Positions 17,657 to 25,762 of a stretch of DNA of 64,000 nucleotides are shown one piece after another; positions within the stretch are counted from its first letter, which is position 1; each line of letters begins with the position of its first letter. Position numbers and translations under genes: made by a program. Origin of the DNA: Burkholderiales bacterium (lineage in GTDB: Bacteria > Pseudomonadota > Gammaproteobacteria > Burkholderiales > Burkholderiaceae_C). The notes beneath the pieces were generated by a model. The model was not told where the DNA came from, searched no databases, and worked only from the letters and a program-made list of their open reading frames with translations. The stretch is taken from contig JAGWTR010000001.1 of assembly GCA_028868855.1 (NCBI GenBank), positions 62,001 to 126,000 of the forward strand, written 5' to 3'.

Positions 17657-18892
17657 ATGCTCAATGTTGTTCGACGCATCCAGAAGGCCAATGAAGGACG
17701 AGATCCCGAGCGTCTGGCCATGAAGTATCAGGCGTTGCGCAGTGGGCCGTTTCCTTTTTTGAGGGGCACCTGCCATCTCTTTTATGACCGAATGCCCACG
17801 GGTGGGGTGTTCAAGTCCGCGCCGCTGGTCTGGGCGTGCGGGGATCTGCATCTTGAAAATTTCGGCAGCTACAAAGGCGACAACCGGCTGGTCTATTTCG
17901 ACATCAATGACTTTGATGAGTCAGCGCTCGCGCCGGCAAGCTGGGATTTGCTGCGCATGCTGACCAGTGTGCTGGTGGGTGCCCATGACTTTGTCGACGA
18001 GGCCGCGGACGCTGAACGGCTGTGCAGGAGTTTCCTGGCGGCGTATGGCGAGGCGATCTTGCAGGGCAAAGCGCGGTGGGTCGAGCGAGAGACCGCTCAC
18101 GGCATGGTGGGTGATTTGCTGAAGGGATTGCAAGCCCGCAGCCGCGAGCAGTTTCTGGATCGTCGCACTGTGGTCGATGGCAAGGTCAGGCGTTTGCGCA
18201 TTGATGGTCAGAATGCCCTTGCTGCGACCGACACACAGCGCGCCAAAATCTTGAAGTTCATGAAAGGCGTTGCCAGCAAGCAGGCGCGTCCTGAGTTCTA
18301 CAAAGTAATCGACGTTGCGCAAAGAATTGCCGGAACCGGCAGCTTGGGCGTGGAGCGCTATGTGATTCTGGTCGAGGGCAAGGGCTCGCCGCACGGCAAT
18401 TATTTGCTGGACTTGAAGGAGGCTTTGCCGTCGTCGCTGGTGGGGCATGTCAAGGTGACGCAGCCCGAATGGGCCACGCAGGCACATCGGGTGGTGGCGC
18501 TCCAACGGCGCATGCAGGCGATCTCGATGGCCTTTCTTCAGCCGGTTGTGATTGGCAAGAAGTCCTATGTGCTGCGCGGATTGCAGCCTGCGCAAGACCG
18601 CGTCGCGCTTGAAAACAGTCACCATGATGTTGAACGACTGGCGGACGTGATGGCGGTCATGGGCGACGTGGTCGCGTGGGCGCAGCTGAGAAGTTCCGGA
18701 CGACAAGGCGCCGCGTCCGCAGACCAATTGATCGGTTTTGCCAGCCGAAAAAAATGGAAATCCGAGCTGCTGTCAGCGGCCCAGGATTGCGCCAAACAGG
18801 TGAGGTTGGACTGGGTCAGCTATTGCCAGGGCCATGATGCCGGGGCGTTCACCGCGGATCAAAAAACAACCCGCTCAAAGGCGGGTTGTTGA
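17657..18892 (+). CDS. DUF2252 family protein
   Basis: A 411-residue DUF2252 protein. The conserved block LVWACGDLHLENFGSYKG followed by VYFDINDFDES looks like the catalytic and metal-binding loops of aminoglycoside phosphotransferase/protein-kinase-like folds (HxDxxxxN and the D of DFD), so a small-molecule kinase activity is plausible, but no function is established. It has its own start region and is not obviously in an operon. Its last codons overlap a hairpin that terminates the opposite gene. Confidence 0.85.
   Translation: MLNVVRRIQKANEGRDPERLAMKYQALRSGPFPFLRGTCHLFYDRMPTGGVFKSAPLVWACGDLHLENFGSYKGDNRLVYFDINDFDESALAPASWDLLRMLTSVLVGAHDFVDEAADAERLCRSFLAAYGEAILQGKARWVERETAHGMVGDLLKGLQARSREQFLDRRTVVDGKVRRLRIDGQNALAATDTQRAKILKFMKGVASKQARPEFYKVIDVAQRIAGTGSLGVERYVILVEGKGSPHGNYLLDLKEALPSSLVGHVKVTQPEWATQAHRVVALQRRMQAISMAFLQPVVIGKKSYVLRGLQPAQDRVALENSHHDVERLADVMAVMGDVVAWAQLRSSGRQGAASADQLIGFASRKKWKSELLSAAQDCAKQVRLDWVSYCQGHDAGAFTADQKTTRSKAGC
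18861..18888 (-). terminator. Terminator of the charged exported protein gene, inside the DUF2252 3' end
   Basis: CAACCCGC and GCGGGTTG (18867-18888) form an 8-base stem with a 6-base loop; on the minus strand it is followed by six T. It begins 18 bases after the stop of the minus-strand gene. Confidence 0.8.
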
Positions 18893-18906
18893 TGAATGCC
18901 TGAGAC

Positions 18907-19326
18907 TCACTTGACCTGAGCGGCATCCATGTTGCGCCTGTGCATTTCGTGGCGGCGAACCGCGCGATCATGGTTCATATCCGCTGCGTCGTGCTTGATC
19001 TCGCGCTTGTCTTTGGAGATCTCGCGGTTTTCCTGTTCGCGGCGGGCTTCTTCCTTCTTGGCATCTTTGACGTCGCCCTTTTTGATATCGGCGTCTTCCC
19101 GGCGTTGATCGGCGTTGCGCTCTTTGCGGTCAACGGCCAGTTCCTTGCGATCCTTAACGACATCGGCCTTGTCGTGTTTCATGTCGCGGGTTTCGTGGCG
19201 AATCTTGGCGTTGTCTCTTTCAACGCGCTCAACGGCATTGGGAGCGGATGCGCCAGCCGTGTTTTGAGCCAGAACAGGCAGCGTCAAAGAAGCGAGCAAA
19301 ACGGCCGAGAGCAATTTGACTTTCAT
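18907..19326 (-). CDS. Highly charged exported protein of unknown function
   Basis: 139 residues with a clear signal peptide (MKVKLLSAVLLASLTLPVLA-Q). The mature protein is almost entirely Lys, Arg, Asp, Glu and Ala with an irregular repeat of the type RHETRDMKHDKADVVKDRKE, and would form a long charged helix. It is preceded by AAGGA 8 bases before ATG. I do not recognise a named family; similar short charged proteins occur in Burkholderiales. A sigma-54-like site lies about 145 bases upstream. Confidence 0.7.
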   Translation of the reverse strand: MKVKLLSAVLLASLTLPVLAQNTAGASAPNAVERVERDNAKIRHETRDMKHDKADVVKDRKELAVDRKERNADQRREDADIKKGDVKDAKKEEARREQENREISKDKREIKHDAADMNHDRAVRRHEMHRRNMDAAQVK

Positions 19327-19469
19327 GAGCGTATTCCTTCAGGTGTTGGTGTTGAGGTGCTGATCGCAGCGCCTTGTTCACTTCAACGTGAGGCCTGTCA
19401 TCACAGTTGACAGACGAAGGGATCGCCCAGGTAAAGCATTGTGAACGCGAGCTTCAAGCCCGTCTCAAA

Positions 19470-19485
19470 AGCAAAGTGGGTGCCT
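19470..19485 (-). promoter_or_regulatory. Possible sigma-54 promoter overlapping the HU terminator
   Basis: Read on the minus strand, AGGCACCCACTTTGCT matches the -24/-12 consensus except for the first base, with GG-N10-GC spacing. However, the -24 part is the right arm of the HU terminator stem and the -12 part is its T-rich tail, so the match may be fortuitous. It would serve the charged exported protein. Confidence 0.3.
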
Positions 19486-19508
19486 GGCCGCATGGCTCAG
19501 GCACCCAC
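19476..19508 (-). terminator. Terminator of the HU gene
   Basis: A perfect 11-base stem GTGGGTGCCTG/CAGGCACCCAC with an 11-base loop, followed on the minus strand by TTTGCTTTT. It starts 25 bases after the HU stop codon. Confidence 0.8.
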
Positions 19509-19532
19509 CCTTCATCAAGCATCAGCGTGAAA

Positions 19533-19916
19533 TCAAGCCTTCTTGGCTTTCTTGGCGGGCGCCGCCTTCTTGGCAGGTGCCTTCTTCACAGCAGCCTTTT
19601 TCGGGGCGGCAGCGGCCTTTTCAGCCTTGCGGGCAGCGGCCTTGGGGTCAACGGCGGCCTTGAAGGTGGCACCTGGCGTGAACTTGGGCAGCTTGGCAGC
19701 AGGGATCTTGATCTTGGTGCCGGTGCTGGGGTTCACGCCGTTGCGGGCGGCACGTGCGTGCTGCTTGAACGATCCAAATCCGGGCAGGGTGATTGCGCCA
19801 CCCTTTTTGACGGTGGTGACCACTGCGTCAAGGAGCGTTTCCAGAATGCGACCCGCCTCGGCCTTTGTCAGTTCGTGCTTGCTTGCCAGGTGCTGGATCA
19901 GTTCGGTCTTGTTCAT
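19533..19916 (-). CDS. HU family DNA-binding protein with Lys/Ala-rich tail
   Basis: A nucleoid protein of 127 residues. Residues 1-90 are an HU/IHF domain (NKTELIQHLASKHELTKAEA, LPGFGSFKQHARAARNG, NPSTGTKIKIP). The remaining 35 or so are Lys/Ala/Pro repeats (KKAAVKKAPAKKAAPAKK), a histone H1-like extension common in Burkholderiales. The tail adds non-specific DNA binding in related proteins. Single gene with its own terminator. Confidence 0.93.
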   Translation of the reverse strand: MNKTELIQHLASKHELTKAEAGRILETLLDAVVTTVKKGGAITLPGFGSFKQHARAARNGVNPSTGTKIKIPAAKLPKFTPGATFKAAVDPKAAARKAEKAAAAPKKAAVKKAPAKKAAPAKKAKKA

Positions 19917-20105
19917 TCAATGATTCCTATGGTTGCATCCGCAATTTACGGCGAAGCCAATTGTGCCGGAGCCACGCGCGATCGGCACTGTCTCGTGATG
20001 TGGTCGCGAGTGCTATGGTGAAAAAAACGACGCCGTGTCTGCAAAACCTGCACAAAACAAGGCCGGGAAGACACTGAACAAGGCCACATCACGCGATCTT
20101 GCGGC

Positions 20106-21485
<1,380 letters not shown>

Positions 21486-21620
21486 GACGTTTCTCCTTGA
21501 GGTTTTCCGGGCGCGGGTGCAGTAGTTGTTTCTGTAAATATTTCCGATTGGAGCGGCTTCTTGCATCCACTGCCCAGATGCTCGCGTCCTCTTCCGGGAG
21601 GGTCGCGATTAACCATTCTT

Positions 21621-21636
21621 TGGCATGTCGCTTGCT
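21621..21636 (+). promoter_or_regulatory. Putative sigma-54 promoter upstream of the small acidic protein
   Basis: TGGCATGTCGCTTGCT differs from TGGCAC-N5-TTGCW at one position and has the required GG-N10-GC spacing. The start codon of the 72-residue gene is 83 bases downstream, and no other + strand gene is nearer. It is one of the best matches in the window. Confidence 0.6.
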
Positions 21637-21718
21637 GTGCCAATGAAGTCAGTGATGTCAATGACTTGATCAGGGATTTGAGGTGTCTCGTAACTTGAAG
21701 TCGTCAATGGAGATCCCC

Positions 21719-21937
21719 ATGAAGCAGACCTTTGGTAGTGGCTACGGCCATGGCAAAAATATGAATGACGAGGCGATGTGGCGCCGTGAGGTGCCAAAAC
21801 CCGGCAAGGGTTGGTACGCCGTCCGCAGGGCCAAGCTGATGGATGAAGAAGCCTTCGCGGAAATCGAAGAAGAGGAGTTCGATCAGGACGACGTGAGCCA
21901 GTCGATGGTGAGTGCAGCGCCGCTTTCGCCTCGCTGA
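21719..21937 (+). CDS. Small acidic protein of unknown function
   Basis: 72 residues, starting MKQTFGSGYGHGKNMNDEAM, with a basic middle (WYAVRRAKLMDEE) and an acidic segment (FAEIEEEEFDQDDVS). ATG 21719 is preceded by GGAGATCCCC, a usable ribosome site; a longer frame begins with GTG at 21683. I recognise no family. It is convergent with the NtrC-type regulator gene and has a sigma-54-like promoter in front. Confidence 0.6.
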   Translation: MKQTFGSGYGHGKNMNDEAMWRREVPKPGKGWYAVRRAKLMDEEAFAEIEEEEFDQDDVSQSMVSAAPLSPR

Positions 21938-21966
21938 ATGTTCGGCGGGTGAGCGTGGCTTGGGGT

Positions 21967-23349
21967 CTAGTGGTCCTTGGGGACTTGGCTGTCGAGTTCC
22001 ACGGGAACGGTGGAGTATTCCTTCAGCCGGTTGTAGAGCGTCTTGAGGCTCACCCCCAAAGTGGCGGCGGTTTTTTCCTTGTGTCGGCCCAGGTATTCCA
22101 GTGTGGCCAGGGTGACCTGTCGCTCTATCTCGGCCAGCGGCGTGCCGATTCGGACGGTCAGCATCGGCGCCCCCGTCAAGATGGGCAAGGGGGCCTCTGC
22201 GGTGGGCAGGCACTCGTCCATGATGACCTTGTCGCGTGCCATTACATAGGCGCGGTGAACGATGTTGCGCAGTTCACGCACATTGCCCGGCCAGGCGTAG
22301 TCGGATAGACGGGCCAGCGCTTCGGGGGCGAAATGTTTGACCTGGCCCTCTCGGCGCGAAATTTCTTCCAGAAAGTGTTCAGCGATCAAGGCGATGTCCT
22401 CGGCGCGCTCTCGCAAAGGGGGCAGGTGAATGGGGAAAACATTCAACCGATAAAGAAGGTCTTCGCGCAGCTTGCCTTCTTTGACTGCTTGCATGGGCGA
22501 GCGGTTGGTCGCGGCGATGATGCGTACATCGGTTTCCTGGGCTTGTGTGGAACCTACGCGCATGAAGGTGCCGGTTTCCAGCACACGCAGCAACTTGACC
22601 TGAAGGTCAAGTGGCATCTCGGTGATTTCATCGAGAAACAAGGTGCCGCCACTGGCGCGCTCAAAGAATCCCTGATGCTGGCGGTCCGCGCCGGTGAAGC
22701 TGCCTTTTTCGTGACCGAAGATTTCACTTTCGATCAGGTGCGGAGAAATGGCGCCGCAGTTGACCGCGAGAAAGGGGCGTCCACGGCGCCGACTGAGGTC
22801 GTGCACGGTGCTGGCCACCACTTCTTTGCCGCTGCCGCTCTCGCCGGTGATGAACACGGTCACGGCCGTGCCCGAGACTCGCAGGATCTGCTCGTACACC
22901 CGTCGCATGACGGCCGAGCGTCCCCAAAGCAGGCCAAAATGACCCTCCTGCTCCAAGCTGGCTTGGAGGTCGTCGGCCTCCGCTCTCAAGGTCGAGGGTT
23001 TGGTGACGCGAGACAGGATGCCATGCAACTGCGTCACGTTGATGGGTTTGACCAGGTAGTCGGTGGCCCCTAAACGCAGCGCTTGAATGGAGGTTTCCAG
23101 GCTGGCGTGACCCGTGATGAGCACGACTTCGGTGTTGGGCAAGGCCTTGGCGTCTTCCACCAATTGCATGCCGCTGCCATCAGGGAGGATCAGGTCCAGC
23201 AGGACGATGTCCGGCTCCTGGAGGGCCAGTTGGCGACGCGCATCGCGCAAGGACCCCGCCGTGGCCACAGTGAAGCCTTCCAGCGCAATCAGCGTGGCCA
23301 GCATGTCCGCCGAATCGGCTTCGTCATCCACCACCAAGGCGTGCGGCAT
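21967..23349 (-). CDS. NtrC-family sigma-54-dependent response regulator
   Basis: 460 residues in the classical three-domain order: receiver (residues 1-115, phospho-acceptor Asp52 in IVLLDLILPDGS), AAA+ sigma-54 interaction domain (Walker A GESGSGKE at 169-176; the sigma-54 contact loop reads GSFTGA at 216-221, a tolerated variant of GAFTGA) and a C-terminal Fis-type helix-turn-helix (EKTAATLGVSLKTLYNRLKEY). It activates sigma-54 promoters from upstream sites. A PAS/HisKA protein gene lies 147 bases upstream on the same strand and may be its partner. Targets are unknown; nearby sigma-54-like promoters are candidates. Confidence 0.93.
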   Translation of the reverse strand: MPHALVVDDEADSADMLATLIALEGFTVATAGSLRDARRQLALQEPDIVLLDLILPDGSGMQLVEDAKALPNTEVVLITGHASLETSIQALRLGATDYLVKPINVTQLHGILSRVTKPSTLRAEADDLQASLEQEGHFGLLWGRSAVMRRVYEQILRVSGTAVTVFITGESGSGKEVVASTVHDLSRRRGRPFLAVNCGAISPHLIESEIFGHEKGSFTGADRQHQGFFERASGGTLFLDEITEMPLDLQVKLLRVLETGTFMRVGSTQAQETDVRIIAATNRSPMQAVKEGKLREDLLYRLNVFPIHLPPLRERAEDIALIAEHFLEEISRREGQVKHFAPEALARLSDYAWPGNVRELRNIVHRAYVMARDKVIMDECLPTAEAPLPILTGAPMLTVRIGTPLAEIERQVTLATLEYLGRHKEKTAATLGVSLKTLYNRLKEYSTVPVELDSQVPKDH

Positions 23350-23496
23350 TCCTTATCCCTCTGTCCATGAGTGAGAAGGTCAGCATAGCCGCCTTGTGCC
23401 ACTCAGCTTGTGCAGTTTCCAGGACAGGAGATTATGTGGGATTGACAGCGTTATTGCACCTTGGCCACCAGGGGGTTCCAAGGGTGATGCGCAAGA

Positions 23497-24141
23497 TCAC
23501 TGATCTGGTGCGGTGGGCGGCGTGCCCAGCAGTTGGGCGATCATCCGGGCCTGACCCTGCGTGTTGCGGTCGATGGCATCCAGCGCCTTGCTCTGATCGG
23601 CCGTCAGGGGGCCGCTGCGGCGCAGCACATGGATCCAGCTGCGCAGTGCGTTCAGGGGAGAGCGCAGTTCATGAGCGATGGCGGCCAGATAGCGATCGTG
23701 CGACCCGGTCAGGCCCTGCGTCTGCCGGCTTGCCGTCACGTCTTGCACGATCCCGCCAATGTGCACACTCCAACCTCGTGACTGGCCCCATTGAAAGCGC
23801 CGGTCACGCATCCAGCGGCATTGGCCATTTGGAGTCCTGATGCGGTATTCGCGAACGATGTTTCCCTGCGCGAGGTCGTCGGCAAAGAATGGGGTGGGCA
23901 GTATCGTTGCGTCGGCGGAGTCCACGGCGCGGTTCCAGTGCTGGGGATCGTCCAGCAGGGCTTGGCCAGGCAGCCCCCAAAAGTGTTCGAAGCGAGAATT
24001 GACATACACGAGCCGCTGGGTCAGCATGTTGGCCAGCCAGAACACGTCCTCGCTGCCTTCGGCCAGTTGCTGAAAATGCACCTCCCCCGCATCAAGTCCA
24101 TGGGCTTGCGGTGTGGAGGGGTTAAGCGATGGTGTGTTCAT
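23497..24141 (-). CDS. PAS-HisKA protein lacking a kinase ATPase domain
   Basis: 214 residues: a PAS domain (about 20-140, with the PAC-like tail WSVHIGGIVQDVTASRQ) and a HisKA dimerisation helix carrying the phosphorylatable His157 in AIAHELRSPLNAL. The protein stops about 55 residues later; no HATPase_c domain follows in any frame before the response regulator gene. It might act as a phosphotransfer or dimerisation partner of another kinase, a phosphatase, or be a remnant. It sits just upstream of the NtrC-family regulator on the same strand. Confidence 0.75.
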   Translation of the reverse strand: MNTPSLNPSTPQAHGLDAGEVHFQQLAEGSEDVFWLANMLTQRLVYVNSRFEHFWGLPGQALLDDPQHWNRAVDSADATILPTPFFADDLAQGNIVREYRIRTPNGQCRWMRDRRFQWGQSRGWSVHIGGIVQDVTASRQTQGLTGSHDRYLAAIAHELRSPLNALRSWIHVLRRSGPLTADQSKALDAIDRNTQGQARMIAQLLGTPPTAPDQ

Positions 24142-24327
24142 GGGGTCGGGTGTGCTGCAAATTCCCCGGCAAAGAATGTGCCGGGCTCGCGATCCTGGGG
24201 CGAGTGTGGCAACATCATTTCTTCAATGTCCTGCGGCAGGTTTTACGTCGATCAGAAATCTTTTCCGATTGACGGGTGACGATCAGTACGATGCCAAAGG
24301 CGTATCTGCATTTTTTGGGAGAGTTTC

Positions 24328-24633
24328 ATGAATGCCAAAGCCAATGAAGCAAGCGCCGGGGATGTCTTGCTTGACGCCAGCACGGTGGATCGGGCCGCCC
24401 AGAGCGCGCATGACGCCATTGACCGCATGGCCGCCAAGGCGGGTCCGGCTGTTGAGCGGGTGCGTGCGGCGGCCAGCGAAGCGGCCGAAACGCTGCAGGA
24501 CAAGGCTGACGCTTTGGGTGACCTGGAAGAGCAGTGGTTGGATTCCGTGCGCGGTTTTGTGAGAGAGAAACCCTTGACCGCCGTTGCCATGGGCTTGCTG
24601 GCTGGCTTGCTGCTGAGCCGTTTGACGCGTTGA
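24328..24633 (+). CDS. yqjD: YqjD/ElaB-like membrane-anchored protein (DUF883-type)
   Basis: 101 residues: a long amphipathic helical region (AAQSAHDAIDRMAAKAGPAV) followed by one C-terminal membrane anchor with the family-like sequence VREKPLTAVAMGLLAGLLLSRL. E. coli YqjD and ElaB sit in the inner membrane, bind stationary-phase ribosomes and are stress induced. It is the first gene of a yqjD-yqjE-yqjK-like set on one strand. The symbol is given by order and architecture, not strong identity. Confidence 0.72.
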   Translation: MNAKANEASAGDVLLDASTVDRAAQSAHDAIDRMAAKAGPAVERVRAAASEAAETLQDKADALGDLEEQWLDSVRGFVREKPLTAVAMGLLAGLLLSRLTR

Positions 24634-24635
24634 GC

Positions 24636-25070
24636 ATGGAGGACATGAACTCGCCGTCTCCCGAGGAAACCACCCAGACAAGCCCTGCGTCTTCTGTGCT
24701 GGACATGGTGCATGCGGTGCTTCATGAATTGCGAGAGGCCGTGCACGGGCGGGTGCTGCTGTTGTCTCTGGAATTGAGGCAGGCTGCTTTGGCGCTGTCA
24801 CACATGGTGGTGCTGGCTGTCCTGGCCGCCTTGCTGCTCTGTACCGCTTGGCTGACCTTGATGGCGGGGGTGTTCATGGCCGTCCGTGATGCCGGGCTGC
24901 ATTGGGCGTGGGCCTTGGGCGTCGTGCTGATTGCCAACGTGGGTGGCGCTGTTGGCCTGCTATGGAAGGCACGTCAACGCGCCGAGTACCTTTTATTCCC
25001 GGCCACGGTACGCACGCTGCAAGTTCGTTCCAAGGATCCGACCCAACCCATGAGGACGGAACCCCAATGA
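24636..25070 (+). CDS. yqjE: YqjE-like inner membrane protein (phage holin superfamily fold)
   Basis: 144 residues with two transmembrane segments (MVVLAVLAALLLCTAWLTLM and WALGVVLIANVGGAVGLLW) joined by a short loop, preceded by an amphipathic stretch rich in Leu and Glu. This is the pattern of YqjE/DUF1469 proteins. ATG 24636 lies 3 bases past the stop of the preceding gene; a second ATG at 24645 is possible. The stop overlaps the next start (ATGA). Confidence 0.72.
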   Translation: MEDMNSPSPEETTQTSPASSVLDMVHAVLHELREAVHGRVLLLSLELRQAALALSHMVVLAVLAALLLCTAWLTLMAGVFMAVRDAGLHWAWALGVVLIANVGGAVGLLWKARQRAEYLLFPATVRTLQVRSKDPTQPMRTEPQ

Positions 25071-25444
25071 AAACTCTCAAGTCTCTCCAAGAAGAAATCT
25101 TGGAGGCAGAGCGGGCCATTTATCACGGGCGGCAACGCCTGCGTCAGGACAGCGTGCAATTGCGCCAGACCATGCTGGGGCAACTCAAGGTGGTCGCTGT
25201 TGTGGCTCTGGCCGGTACTGCGGTGGGGTGGTTGTTGTTTCCCAAGCGCGTGCGACCGCTTGCCTTGCTCAAGCGTGCGACCACCCTGGCGATGCCTGTG
25301 GTGATGAAGTCCGGATTAGGCACATCACTGATCAATCGTTTGGTCGCCCTTGCAAGTGGCATTGTCCTGCCTTTGCTGTTGAGCAAAGGCAGGTTTGTCA
25401 GCCCAGCAGATCCGCCGGAGGGGGCGAATCCCCCGAGGGATTAG
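25067..25444 (+). CDS. YqjK-like small membrane protein
   Basis: 125 residues starting MKTLKSLQEEILEAERAIYH, with a charged N-terminal helix and hydrophobic segments (VVAVVALAGTAVGWLLF and LVALASGIVLPLLL). Third gene of the yqjD-yqjE set, translationally coupled by an ATGA overlap. Position suggests YqjK; similarity is not strong enough for certainty. The stop codon overlaps that of the convergent Gln-rich gene. Confidence 0.6.
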   Translation: MKTLKSLQEEILEAERAIYHGRQRLRQDSVQLRQTMLGQLKVVAVVALAGTAVGWLLFPKRVRPLALLKRATTLAMPVVMKSGLGTSLINRLVALASGIVLPLLLSKGRFVSPADPPEGANPPRD

Positions 25445-25656
25445 CCCTTAGGTAGTGGCGCTGCCGAACTGCCTTGTTCAGGCGACGACTGCCCACCCAT
25501 TTGACCACCGCTCTTCTGAGGCTCCTTGGTGCTTTGTTGCTGCTGGCGACTGGTCTGGCTGCCTTGGCCTCCTTGTTGACTGCCTGCTTGACCACCCTGT
25601 TGCTGCTGTTGCTGAGGGGTTTTCTGGCCTTGGTTCGGTTGTTTTTGCTGAGTCAT
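25441..25656 (-). CDS. Small glutamine/glycine-rich hydrophilic protein
   Basis: 71 residues, more than half Gln, Gly and Ser (KTPQQQQQQGGQAGSQQGGQ), no Cys and no aromatic residue, so it should be disordered and resembles hydrophilin or desiccation-related small proteins in composition. ATG 25656 has GGAGCG upstream at proper spacing. It is convergent with the yqjK-like gene and their stop codons overlap. A good sigma-54-like promoter stands 54 bases upstream. Function unknown. Confidence 0.65.
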   Translation of the reverse strand: MTQQKQPNQGQKTPQQQQQQGGQAGSQQGGQGSQTSRQQQQSTKEPQKSGGQMGGQSSPEQGSSAAPLPKG

Positions 25657-25709
25657 GGAACGCTCCAGTGGTTGAGAAAGATGGTGCAACTGGTGCACTT
25701 CTTTTCAGC

Positions 25710-25725
25710 AGCAAGCACCATGCCT
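25710..25725 (-). promoter_or_regulatory. Putative sigma-54 promoter of the Gln-rich protein
   Basis: On the minus strand AGGCATGGTGCTTGCT matches GGCA and TTGCT with GG-N10-GC spacing; the first and sixth bases deviate. Predicted start of transcription is some 40 bases before the ATG at 25656, inside the short gap after the hybrid kinase gene. Confidence 0.55.
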
Positions 25726-25740
25726 GCATCAACTTGGCGC

Positions 25741-25762
25741 GCGCCGCTTTATGTGGCGGCGC
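25741..25762 (-). terminator. GC-rich hairpin at the hybrid kinase stop codon
   Basis: GCGCCGC and GCGGCGC pair around an 8-base loop that holds the stop codon of the kinase. There is no T run, so it may be a weak or Rho-assisted stop that separates the kinase from the Gln-rich gene. Confidence 0.35.

Noticed and set aside
24207..24222. TGGCAACATCATTTCT upstream of the yqjD-like gene, resembling a sigma-54 promoter
   Set aside because: The -12 element reads TTTC and lacks the nearly invariant G of GC, so it was not listed as a promoter.
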